Shown: in pieces, positions 24,105-30,245 of the stretch
How the letters are laid out: each line of letters begins with the position of its first letter
Position numbering within the stretch: position 1 is the first letter of the stretch
From: an uncultured Oscillospiraceae bacterium
Lineage (GTDB): Bacteria > Bacillota > Clostridia > Oscillospirales > Ruminococcaceae
NCBI GenBank assembly: GCA_934446355.1
Contig: CAKSEC010000022.1
Coordinates: 1-30,245 of the forward strand
Direction: 5' to 3'
DNA: 30,245 nt
Program-made: the position numbers and the translations under genes
The notes under the pieces: generated by a model
What the model saw: the letters and a program-made list of their open reading frames with translations, nothing else
Databases searched by the model: none
Told to the model about the DNA's origin: nothing

Positions 24105-24646
24105 ATGGTGCTGGTCCTTGCGGGACCGAACGGCTCGGAAAAAGCACCATCACACGTTTTTTCGATATTGTCGGAGTTTATACAAATGCTGATGATATGG
24201 TATCCGCAACAGGAATGAGCAACGAGGAAGCCGCTTTGCTCGCCGACAAAATGAGATACCGCTCGATCGAGAAGAAAGAGGACTTCACCTTTGAAACGGT
24301 TCTGTCCTCTCACTTTAAGATGGATATTCTTGAAAAGGCAAAATCCGAGGGCTATTTCATCAAGTGTATTTTCGTTCTGACGGTCGTCACTTCTGTCAAT
24401 GTTGCACGAGTTGCGGCAAGAGTTGCTCTCGGTGGTCATGACGTTGATGAAGCGAAGATCCGAAGCCGTTATATCAAATCTCTGGACAATATCAAAAGGC
24501 TTATGGAAATATGCGATATTCTTCATGTTTATGACAACACGGAGGAGCCTGTACGCATAATCAGAAAGCACAAAGACGATATATCAATTTTTCCGAACGA
24601 CCTGTGGACAGAGGAGAAAATCCTGAAGCTTATCAACAGCGATTAA
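24105..24646 (+). pseudogene. Zeta-toxin-like P-loop kinase, frameshifted
   Basis: From ATG 24105 the frame reads MVLVLAGPNGSEK and then goes out of frame; in the -1 frame the sequence continues KSTITRFFDIVGVYTNADDMV up to INSD at a stop at 24644-24646. Joined, it gives a P-loop kinase of about 180 residues with FTFETVLSS, VLTVVTSVNVARVAARVALGGHDV and RSRYIKSL, the pattern of zeta-toxin-like kinases. Only one base is missing, a G expected in tcggg-aaaaagc at about 24137, exactly in the Walker A motif GPNGSGKST. The toxin should be dead. A sequencing error would have the same look. Confidence 0.8.
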
Positions 24647-24729
24647 AGAAAACGGCTGGCTTGCTATAGTCAGCCATATTTCTTTCAGAGGGCACTTCAT
24701 ATTTATCCGCTAAATTATCTACTACTCCC

Positions 24730-24758
24730 TTGACAAGTGCAATAAAATATGCTAAAAT
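24730..24758 (+). promoter_or_regulatory. Promoter upstream of the DUF2325 gene
   Basis: TTGACA (24730-24735), 17 nt, TAAAAT (24753-24758). A palindrome of the iron-cluster type starts 8 nt after the -10 box, over the expected transcription start. A second, weaker -10 (TATTAT, 24832-24837) lies 7 nt before another palindrome. Confidence 0.65.
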
Positions 24759-24766
24759 AAAAACGT

Positions 24767-24784
24767 AGTTAGTTGCGACTAATG
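24767..24784. promoter_or_regulatory. Putative operator 1 (TTAG-N6-CTAA)
   Basis: agTTAG-ttgcga-CTAAtg: the core TTAG/CTAA with a 6-nt spacer is shared with three other sites before the iron genes, but the flanking GG/CC is missing. It starts 8 nt after the -10 box at 24753-24758. Confidence 0.45.
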
Positions 24785-24844
24785 CAAATCAGCGTTCGGG
24801 TATTCGCCTGATATGCTGCAAATAGAATAATTATTATGTGTGCA

Positions 24845-24862
24845 GGTTAGCTAAATCTAACC
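24845..24862. promoter_or_regulatory. Putative operator 2 (GGTTAG-N6-CTAACC)
   Basis: GGTTAG-ctaaat-CTAACC is an 18-bp perfect-armed palindrome just before the DUF2325 ribosome binding site. It lies 7 nt after TATTAT (24832-24837), the same geometry as at feoA. Confidence 0.65.
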
Positions 24863-24877
24863 AGAAAGGATAAAACC

Positions 24878-25159
24878 ATGAGCGTAGTTGTAATAGGAGG
24901 AAACGACAGAATGGCTTCCAGATACAAGGATATCTGCGAAAGCTACCGCTGTAAGGCGAAGGTGTTCACGCAGATGCCTGCGGATTTCGCAAGCAAGCTG
25001 GGCACTCCCGACCTTATGGTGGTGTTTACCAACACCTGCTCCCATAAGATGGTCACATCAGTGAATCAGCGGTCTGAAAAGCACGGCATTCCGGTCGCGA
25101 GGATACACAACGCAAGCGTTAATGCTCTGAAAACCGTTCTGGAGCAGTACACCAAGTAA
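24878..25159 (+). CDS. DUF2325 protein
   Basis: The 93-residue protein has the DUF2325 pattern: VVVIGGNDRMASRYKDICE, a central PDLMVVFTNTCSHKMV and the end PVARIHNASVNALKTVLEQY. The family occurs in Firmicutes, often near iron or redox genes; no activity is established. Cys residues at about 20, 25 and 54 could hold metal or disulfides, which is speculation. An aaagga ribosome binding site precedes the ATG. It is preceded by two putative operators and shares them in type with feoA, suggesting iron-responsive control. Confidence 0.8.
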   Translation: MSVVVIGGNDRMASRYKDICESYRCKAKVFTQMPADFASKLGTPDLMVVFTNTCSHKMVTSVNQRSEKHGIPVARIHNASVNALKTVLEQYTK

Positions 25160-25273
25160 CAATTTGTGCCATCATATTTGTAGCATTTGCACAAAAATCA
25201 CCCCCAAGTTTGCTATTGCTAACATTATAAATTACAAAAATGCAGTATCGCCGCATGAATCTCTTCAAAGCTA

Positions 25274-25302
25274 TTGACAAATCGGGAGCGAAGTAGTATT
25301 AT
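25274..25302 (+). promoter_or_regulatory. Sigma-A promoter of the feo operon
   Basis: TTGACA (25274-25279), 17 nt, TATTAT (25297-25302). The operator at 25310-25327 starts 7 nt after the -10 box, so a bound repressor would cover the transcription start. Confidence 0.8.
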
Positions 25303-25309
25303 ATAACAG

Positions 25310-25327
25310 GGTTAGAAAGTTCTAACC
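25310..25327. promoter_or_regulatory. Putative operator 3 (GGTTAG-N6-CTAACC) of feoA
   Basis: GGTTAG-aaagtt-CTAACC has perfect 6-bp arms and lies on the expected start of the feoA message. The arms resemble the DtxR/IdeR half-sites, but the spacing differs from the classic iron box. Confidence 0.7.
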
Positions 25328-25393
25328 ATTCTTTTGACGCCTTGATTAGGCTTGACTAATGAGAAGCTGCGCTTCTTTTATGGAGGTAAAGCC

Positions 25394-25606
25394 ATGATGC
25401 CACTTACACTTGCCGCTGTTGGCGAAGAAAATATGATAAAAAAAGTAGGCGGAAGCCCCGAAACACGTAAGTTCCTTGAAAGCTTAGGCTTTGTGGCAGG
25501 GGGCTTTGTCACGATCGTGAGCGAGATCTCAGGTAACGTTATCGTGAACGTAAAGGATTCAAGAGTTGCTGTTTCCAAGGAAATGGCAGCCAAGATCATG
25601 GTCTGA
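25394..25606 (+). CDS. feoA: Ferrous iron transport protein FeoA (first copy)
   Basis: The 70-residue SH3-like protein has the FeoA pattern MPLTLAAVGEENMIKKVGGSPETRKFLESLGFVAGGFVTIVSEISGNVIVNVKDSRVAVSKEMAAKIMV. FeoA is a cytosolic partner of the iron transporter FeoB. The ATG at 25394 (or 25397) is preferred, following the ribosome binding site ggaggt (25382-25387), to the upstream frame from 25352. It begins an operon with a second feoA and feoB. Confidence 0.92.
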   Translation: MMPLTLAAVGEENMIKKVGGSPETRKFLESLGFVAGGFVTIVSEISGNVIVNVKDSRVAVSKEMAAKIMV

Positions 25607-25696
25607 CCGGACAGGTCGGAGCATATACATTAGGGAAGCCCTGAAAACCCGCCGCGGTTTTTGGACAGTCCCATAACAATGAGGAGGAAGGACACA

Positions 25697-25915
25697 ATGG
25701 CAACACTGAGAGACGCAAAAGTCGGACAGACCGTTACAGTCAAGAAGCTGACCGGCGAGGGTGCGATAAAGCGCAGGATCATGGACATGGGTATCACCAA
25801 GGGTACTGAGATCTATATCCGCAAGGTGGCTCCGCTGGGCGATCCGGTAGAGGTCACAGTAAGAGGATACGAGCTTTCGCTGCGTAAATCCGACGCCGAA
25901 ATGGTGGAGATCTGA
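25697..25915 (+). CDS. feoA: Ferrous iron transport protein FeoA (second copy)
   Basis: The 72-residue protein has the classic FeoA features: LRDAKVGQTVTVKKLTGEGAIKRRIMDMGITKGTEIYIRKVAPLGDPVEVTVRGYELSLRKSDAEMVEI, closer to the family consensus (RRIMDMGI, PLGDPVEV) than the first copy. The start at 25697 follows gaggaggaagg (25681-25691). Tandem feoA genes before feoB are common in Clostridia; the two differ enough to suggest separate roles. Confidence 0.95.
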   Translation: MATLRDAKVGQTVTVKKLTGEGAIKRRIMDMGITKGTEIYIRKVAPLGDPVEVTVRGYELSLRKSDAEMVEI

Positions 25916-25952
25916 TAATACTGCATTGTATCTGGGCTTTGAAATGACTGCT

Positions 25953-25970
25953 GGTTAGAGTTCCCTAATC
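25953..25970. promoter_or_regulatory. Putative operator 4 (GGTTAG-N6-CTAATC) before feoB
   Basis: GGTTAG-agttcc-CTAATC lies in the 113-nt gap between the second feoA and feoB. One arm has a single change. No good promoter precedes it, so it may act inside the operon or be a relic of an internal promoter. Confidence 0.5.
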
Positions 25971-26028
25971 GGATAGGCGGCAGCCCTGCACCGATGCTTT
26001 AGCATTGAAAAAAGAGAGGAGAAGTCAC

Positions 26029-28554
26029 ATGGACATCAGGATAGCACTCGCAGGTAACCCTAACTGCGGTAAAACAACGCTATTCAATGCACTGACAGGC
26101 TCTAACCAGTTCGTGGGTAACTGGCCCGGAGTTACTGTTGAAAAGAAAGAGGGTAAGCTGAAAGGTCACAAGGACGTTATCGTTACCGACCTTCCCGGTA
26201 TCTACTCGCTTTCGCCCTACACTCTTGAAGAGGTAGTTGCAAGAAATTATCTGGTTGGCGAACGCCCCGACGCAATACTCAACATCATCGACGGAACCAA
26301 CCTTGAGCGTAACCTTTACCTCACCACTCAGCTTGTTGAACTTGGTATTCCGGTCGTTGCAGCGGTCAACATGATGGACGTTGTAAAGAAGAACGGCGAC
26401 AAGATCAACACACAGCAGCTCGCTAAGGAACTTGGCTGCGAGGTATGCGAGATATCCGCACTCAAGGGCACAGGTATCACAGAGGCTGCTGAGAAGGCTA
26501 TCAAGGCCGCTCAGGACAAGACCAAGATGATACCCCAGCACACCTTCAGCGGCGTTGTTGAGCACGCTATCGCACATATCGAGGAAGCAGCGCTTCACGA
26601 TATGCCTGAGGCTCAGCAGCGTTGGTACGCGATCAAGATCTTCGAGCGTGATGAAAAGGTCCTGCAGATGATCAAGATCTCCGACGAGGTCAAGGCTCAC
26701 ATCGAAAACGATATCAAGGCTGCAGAAACAGAACTTGACGACGATGCAGAGTCTATCATCACAAACGAGCGTTACGTATACATATCCACCATCATCAAGG
26801 GCTGCCTGACCAAGAAGAACAAGGGCGGTCTTACCGTATCCGATAAGATAGACAAGATCGTTACCAACCGCTGGCTCGGTCTGCCGATATTTGCGGTAGT
26901 AATGTGGCTGGTATACTATGTATCAATGGTAACAGTCGGCGCAAACGCTACAGACTGGGCAAACGACGGTCTGTTCGGCGATGGCTGGTTCGCTCTCGGA
27001 ATAGGCAGAGGCGCATATGACGACGCTGCCGGTGAATACGGCGACGCAATGAGCGCACTCGACGCATTCGGTGTTGCTCCCGACCTTGAGGACGAGGAGT
27101 TCGACGCTGACGCTGCTCTTGCAGACATCACCGCATTCACTCCTGCTGAAGAATCCGTACCTTACGAGGTAGAGGACGAGGAGACACTCGCAAAGAGCGA
27201 GATCACCGTTTATGCTTCTGAGATACCCGCTTACGCAGACGAGGAAGAAACACTCGGCACGACCTATGCAGACGCAGTCGCATACTTCACTGAGAACGGC
27301 TTTGACGAGCCCGACCCCGCTGAATACGGTCCTTGGGTACCCGGTATCCCTGTGCTTGTTGAAGGCGGTCTTGACGCAGTGAACTGCGTTGACTGGCTGA
27401 AGGGACTTATCCTTGACGGTATCGTAGCCGGCGTAGGCGCAGTACTTGGCTTCGTTCCTCAGATGCTGGTTCTGTTCATATTCCTTGCATTCCTTGAGGC
27501 TTGCGGTTATATGGCACGTGTTGCGTTCGTACTCGACCGTGTATTCCGTAAGTTCGGTCTTTCCGGTAAGTCCTTTATCCCGATCCTCATCGGTACAGGC
27601 TGCGGCATTCCCGGTATCATGGCTTCACGTACCATCGAGAACGAGCGTGACCGCCGTATGACGGTTATGACCACAACGTTTATCCCCTGCGGCGCTAAGG
27701 TTCCGTTCATCGCAATGATCGCAGGCGCAATATTCGGCGGTTCTGCGTGGGTATCCACCGGCGCATACTTCATCGGTATCGCAGCGATCATCGTTTCTGG
27801 TATCATTCTTAAGAAAACAAAGATGTTCGCAGGCGATCCTGCTCCGTTCGTAATGGAACTTCCTGCTTACCATCTGCCTACTGTAGTCAACGTGCTCCGC
27901 TCCATGTGGGAGAGAGGCTGGTCGTTCATCAAGAAGGCTGGTACGATCATTCTTCTGTCCACCATCTTCGTATGGTTCACTTCTTACTTCGGCTTTGTTG
28001 ATGGTCAGTTCATGATGCTTGACGAGAGCCAGATGGAGAACTCCATTCTTGCGGCTATCGGCGGTGCGGTTTGCTGGCTGTTCGCTCCTCTTGGCTGGGG
28101 CAACTGGCAGGCTACTGTTGCGGCAGTCACCGGTCTTGTTGCTAAGGAGAACATCGTTGGTACCCTCGGCGTACTGTACGGCGGCTCCGGCGACGTATAC
28201 GGCGCAATGGCTGCAGCGTTCACAGGTATCAGCGGTATGTCCTTCCTGATATTCAACCTGCTGTGTGCACCTTGCTTCGCTGCAATGGGCGCTATCAAGC
28301 GTGAGATGAACAACAGAAAGTGGTTCTGGTTTGCAATAGGCTATGAGTGTGGCTTCGCTTATGCAATAGCACTTATCGTAAACCAGCTTGGCAACCTGTT
28401 CACAGGCACTCTGATGACTGCCGGCAGCGGTGCTGCAGTAAATATCGTCAGCCTGATCGTAGCGGTTGCACTTCTTGCAGGTCTTGTATATATGCTGTTC
28501 AGACCTTACAAGGAATCCACTAAGCTTACAAAGGACGTTAAGGTCAAGTCCTAA
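26029..28554 (+). CDS. feoB: Ferrous iron transporter FeoB
   Basis: The 841-residue protein has the N-terminal G domain with G1 GNPNCGKT (9-16), the G3 DLPGIYSLS, G4 NMMD and G5 SALKGTG, then a helical domain and the membrane part with the two gate motifs (LGFVPQMLVLFIFLAFLEACGYMARVAFVLDR and the repeated GTGCGIPGIMASRT / CGAKVPF region). Between the first and second membrane helix is an acidic insertion of about 100 residues (about 331-436, rich in D/E, e.g. DLEDEEFDADAALAD). It imports Fe2+ and is driven by GTP. The ATG at 26029 follows agaggaga; an in-frame TTG at 26005 lacks such a site. Confidence 0.97.
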   Translation: MDIRIALAGNPNCGKTTLFNALTGSNQFVGNWPGVTVEKKEGKLKGHKDVIVTDLPGIYSLSPYTLEEVVARNYLVGERPDAILNIIDGTNLERNLYLTTQLVELGIPVVAAVNMMDVVKKNGDKINTQQLAKELGCEVCEISALKGTGITEAAEKAIKAAQDKTKMIPQHTFSGVVEHAIAHIEEAALHDMPEAQQRWYAIKIFERDEKVLQMIKISDEVKAHIENDIKAAETELDDDAESIITNERYVYISTIIKGCLTKKNKGGLTVSDKIDKIVTNRWLGLPIFAVVMWLVYYVSMVTVGANATDWANDGLFGDGWFALGIGRGAYDDAAGEYGDAMSALDAFGVAPDLEDEEFDADAALADITAFTPAEESVPYEVEDEETLAKSEITVYASEIPAYADEEETLGTTYADAVAYFTENGFDEPDPAEYGPWVPGIPVLVEGGLDAVNCVDWLKGLILDGIVAGVGAVLGFVPQMLVLFIFLAFLEACGYMARVAFVLDRVFRKFGLSGKSFIPILIGTGCGIPGIMASRTIENERDRRMTVMTTTFIPCGAKVPFIAMIAGAIFGGSAWVSTGAYFIGIAAIIVSGIILKKTKMFAGDPAPFVMELPAYHLPTVVNVLRSMWERGWSFIKKAGTIILLSTIFVWFTSYFGFVDGQFMMLDESQMENSILAAIGGAVCWLFAPLGWGNWQATVAAVTGLVAKENIVGTLGVLYGGSGDVYGAMAAAFTGISGMSFLIFNLLCAPCFAAMGAIKREMNNRKWFWFAIGYECGFAYAIALIVNQLGNLFTGTLMTAGSGAAVNIVSLIVAVALLAGLVYMLFRPYKESTKLTKDVKVKS

Positions 28555-28635
28555 AACACAGATAACAGATACAACAGAGAAATTCGGGCGGTTGGGGGAC
28601 ACTCAGCCGCCTGTCCTTTCAGGAGATGAGTTAAT

Positions 28636-28854
28636 ATGCTGGATTTTCTTCAGAACAATTACGGAAGTCTGATAGTCGGTGCGATAGTGCTGGCTATAGT
28701 CGTGCTGATAGTCATTAAGCTTGTGCGTGACAAAAGGGCAGGCAGACACTCCTGCGGAGGAAACTGCGGTGCGTGCGGAGCCTGCAAGGGCGGCTGCAGC
28801 GGCTGCAGTGGGTGCAGCTCATATCCGGCAGGGAATACCGCTAAGAAAAAATGA
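28636..28854 (+). CDS. FeoB-associated Cys-rich membrane protein
   Basis: The 72-residue protein has one membrane helix (about 10-28) and a Cys-rich tail, CGGNCGACGACKGGCSGCSGC (about 40-60), the pattern of the small FeoB-associated family. It is thought to bind iron or help FeoB, without firm proof. A ggagatg precedes the ATG. The stop overlaps the upstream alternative start of the next gene. Confidence 0.9.
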   Translation: MLDFLQNNYGSLIVGAIVLAIVVLIVIKLVRDKRAGRHSCGGNCGACGACKGGCSGCSGCSSYPAGNTAKKK

Positions 28855-28865
28855 CGGAGGGAACA

Positions 28866-29243
28866 ATGCTGACATATGCTCAGAAAAAGTATCTTTTTGC
28901 CATATACCGTTTAGGTATAAACGGCGGCGAGATAAGTTCCTCAGATGTGTCGCGCCTTGTCGGAGTGACTAAGGCGAGCACGGTGAAGATGACGCAGCGT
29001 TTGTGCGAGGACGGATATATCCTGAAAGAGCCGTATGGTAAGATATCGCTCACGGAAGAGGGCGTGCGTGCCGCTTCGTCGCTGTTCACGAGCAGCCTTA
29101 TCCTGTGCGACTTCCTGCAGAACCGCATAGGAATACCGGAGCAGGACGCTGACAGCGACGCTGTGAAGATAGTGGCGCAGGTATCCGAGAATACGGTGGA
29201 CAAGCTTGTCAGATTTGCGTTAGGAGATGGTGTAAATGCCTGA
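28866..29243 (+). CDS. DtxR/MntR-like winged-helix regulator (atypical metal site)
   Basis: The ~125-residue protein has the N-terminal winged helix of DtxR/MntR proteins (KKYLFAIYRLGINGGEISSSDVSRLVGVTKASTVKMTQRLCEDGYILKEPYGKISLTEEG) and the start of the dimerisation domain. Aligned by eye, the DtxR metal ligands are replaced: H79 by S, E83 by C, H98 by D, C102 by V, E105 by V, H106 by A. Start 28866 fits ggaggg (28856-28861); the 28851 start overlaps the previous gene. It lies in the feo cluster, so iron-linked control is inferred, but the sensing mechanism is uncertain. Confidence 0.8.
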   Translation: MLTYAQKKYLFAIYRLGINGGEISSSDVSRLVGVTKASTVKMTQRLCEDGYILKEPYGKISLTEEGVRAASSLFTSSLILCDFLQNRIGIPEQDADSDAVKIVAQVSENTVDKLVRFALGDGVNA

Positions 29244-29610
29244 ATATCTGCCTACTGTGCTCATCATAATCGTTATTGTAGCGATATGCGTGTTCGCAGT
29301 GGTGAGTTACATAAAACGCCTGAATAAGGGCTGCTGCGGCGCAGGCGGCGGTGATATTGAAGAGAAGATCGAGAAATCCACCGAGGGCTTCGTGCATGAA
29401 TACCACGTGAAGATAGGCGGAATGCACTGCGACAAGTGCGCCGCCAGAATCGCAGGAGCGTTCAACCGTCAGGACGGCGTATTCGCAGAGGTAAGCTACC
29501 GTGACGGCAGTGCTGATATCAAATCACGTGAGCCCTTGCCGGAGTTGATGATAAGGACTACGGTCATTGGGCTTGATTATACTGTTGATGAAATTACGAC
29601 AGTGAAATAA
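29236..29610 (+). CDS. Membrane-anchored heavy-metal-associated (HMA) domain protein
   Basis: The 124-residue protein has one membrane helix (about 7-27), a basic stop-transfer, a CCGAGGGD stretch (33-40) and a C-terminal HMA domain with GGMHCDKCAARI (about 61-72), the CxxC metal-binding loop, as in CopZ and P-type ATPase N-termini. It overlaps the regulator gene by 8 nt and is the last gene before the terminator, so it is part of the feo cluster. A role in handling copper, iron or another metal at the membrane is inferred. It is not a known feo component to me. Confidence 0.85.
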   Translation: MPEYLPTVLIIIVIVAICVFAVVSYIKRLNKGCCGAGGGDIEEKIEKSTEGFVHEYHVKIGGMHCDKCAARIAGAFNRQDGVFAEVSYRDGSADIKSREPLPELMIRTTVIGLDYTVDEITTVK

Positions 29611-29612
29611 AG

Positions 29613-29650
29613 AAAAATCCGGAGAATATCTTTTTTCTCCGGATTTTTTT
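29613..29650 (+). terminator. Terminator of the feo cluster
   Basis: A 14-bp stem (29613-29626 with 29635-29648) with TTTTTTT following; it begins 3 nt after the stop of the HMA gene. Confidence 0.95.
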
Positions 29651-29661
29651 GCATAGCCAAA

Positions 29662-29690
29662 ACCGGAGGGGAAACCCCTCCGGTCCTTTT
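29662..29690. terminator. Terminator of the S1-domain gene
   Basis: accggagggg (29662-29671) pairs with cccctccggt (29675-29684) around a 3-nt loop; T-runs occur on both sides, so it can act in both directions. It follows the minus-strand S1-domain gene. Confidence 0.85.
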
Positions 29691-29708
29691 GTATCAACTC
29701 AGTTAAAA

Positions 29709-30245
29709 TTACTCAGCGTCGGAATCAACAGGAGCGTCCTCCATGAGTGCCTTGATGGAGAGAGAAACTCTGTTCTTCTCGGTGTCGATGTCGATGATCT
29801 TAGCCTCTACTTCCTGACCAACGGAGAGAACATTGTTGATGTTTGTAACTCTCTCTGTGGAGATCTGGGAGATGTGAATAAGGCCGTCAACGCCCGGAAT
29901 GATCTGTGCGAATGCACCGAACTCAGTAATGCTTACGATGGTAGCCTTGATAACGTCGCCGATCTGATATTCCTCAACGAACTTTGTCCACGGATTCTCG
30001 TCGGGATCCTTAGCGGAGAGGGAAACTCTCTTCTTTTCAGGGTCGAAGGACTTAACGATAACGGTGATCTTGTCGCCTTCCTTAACGATATCCTTGGGGT
30101 GACCAACTCTGTTCCAAGTCAGTTCGCTTGTACGAACCAGACCGTCAACCGGACCGATGTCAACAAATACGCCGTAGTCCTCGATGGAGCGAACCTCGCC
30201 CTCGAACTTCTGACCGACCTGAATGGTCTCCCAGAACTTAGCTCT
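29709..30245 (-). CDS. S1 RNA-binding domain protein (ribosomal protein S1 homologue), 3' part
   Basis: The minus-strand frame runs from beyond the right edge to a TAA at 29711-29709, 178 residues visible. It contains two S1 (OB-fold) domains: FEGEVRSIEDYGVFVDIGPVDGLVRTSELTWNRV and a second IKATIVSITEFGAFAQIIPGVDGLIHISQIS, then EAKIIDIDTEKNRVSLSIKAL and an acidic tail (EDAPVDSDAE). The repeated domains fit a ribosomal protein S1-like translation factor. The N-terminal part and start are outside. It shows strong use of GTT, GCT, ATC codons, as expected of a highly expressed gene. Confidence 0.9.
   Translation of the reverse strand, partial: RAKFWETIQVGQKFEGEVRSIEDYGVFVDIGPVDGLVRTSELTWNRVGHPKDIVKEGDKITVIVKSFDPEKKRVSLSAKDPDENPWTKFVEEYQIGDVIKATIVSITEFGAFAQIIPGVDGLIHISQISTERVTNINNVLSVGQEVEAKIIDIDTEKNRVSLSIKALMEDAPVDSDAE

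Noticed and set aside
24105..24200. Programmed -1 frameshift in the zeta-like gene at the run of A
   Set aside because: The site (gaa aaa) is not a good slippery heptamer, the A-run is only five long, and the product would have Glu in place of the P-loop Gly, so a single-base loss is the simpler reading.
26029..28554. Horizontal acquisition of feoB, because its codon use (GTT, GCT, ATC, GGT) differs from its neighbours
   Set aside because: The same preference is seen in the S1-domain gene, so it fits high expression rather than foreign origin.

Overview
The window looks like a chromosomal segment of a Gram-positive, anaerobic, spore-forming Clostridium-class bacterium, most likely of the Ruminococcus / Oscillospiraceae type. 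The evidence is an Rnf (ferredoxin:NAD+ oxidoreductase) operon in the clostridial order rnfCDGEAB, a SpoIIID homologue, consensus sigma-A promoters, strong GGAGG ribosome binding sites, a FeoA-FeoA-FeoB iron operon with a Cys-rich membrane protein, and many small hairpin-rich intergenic repeats. The genus is an inference; no rRNA is present.

Layout: (1) 1-1738 holds a tRNA-Leu(CAG) with its own promoter, a cluster of hairpin repeats, and the remains of two acetyltransferase genes, one of them split by a 321-bp MITE-like insertion. (2) 1739-6140 is a plus-strand operon: a ZapA-like protein with a long coiled coil carrying internal repeats, a U32 peptidase-family protein (RlhA/TrhP type), a lipoprotein barnase and its barstar inhibitor, ending in a terminator. 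(3) 6198-7850 holds a WYL-domain regulator and a DUF4160/DUF2442 pair. (4) 7948-12930 is the minus-strand rnf operon, separated from region 3 by a bidirectional terminator. (5) 12963-13305 is a composite inverted-repeat element. (6) 13576-18251 is the mreBCD-PBP2 cell-shape operon, followed by two near-identical terminators with a shortened relative of the same repeat element between them. (7) 18601-18897 is spoIIID. (8) 18955-23440 is minus strand: a patatin-like phospholipase, ClpB and a ribbon-helix-helix protein. (9) 23551-24646 has 109-bp tandem repeats and a toxin-antitoxin-like locus whose zeta-type kinase is frameshifted in the P-loop. (10) 24878-29610 is an iron gene cluster (DUF2325, FeoA, FeoA, FeoB, Cys-rich protein, DtxR-like regulator, membrane HMA protein). 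(11) The right edge carries the 3' end of an S1-domain gene on the minus strand.

The most interesting signals are: a palindrome TTAG-N6-CTAA that recurs four times in front of the iron genes, three of them placed 7-8 nt after a -10 box, in a cluster that also encodes a DtxR-like protein seemingly lacking the usual metal ligands; a membrane-anchored barnase/barstar pair in a zapA operon; a zeta toxin inactivated by a single-base loss while its upstream partner stays open; a ribbon-helix-helix gene whose perfect promoter sits over its ATG codons, pointing to an ACG start; and several MITE-like or hairpin repeats, one with a clear target-site duplication.
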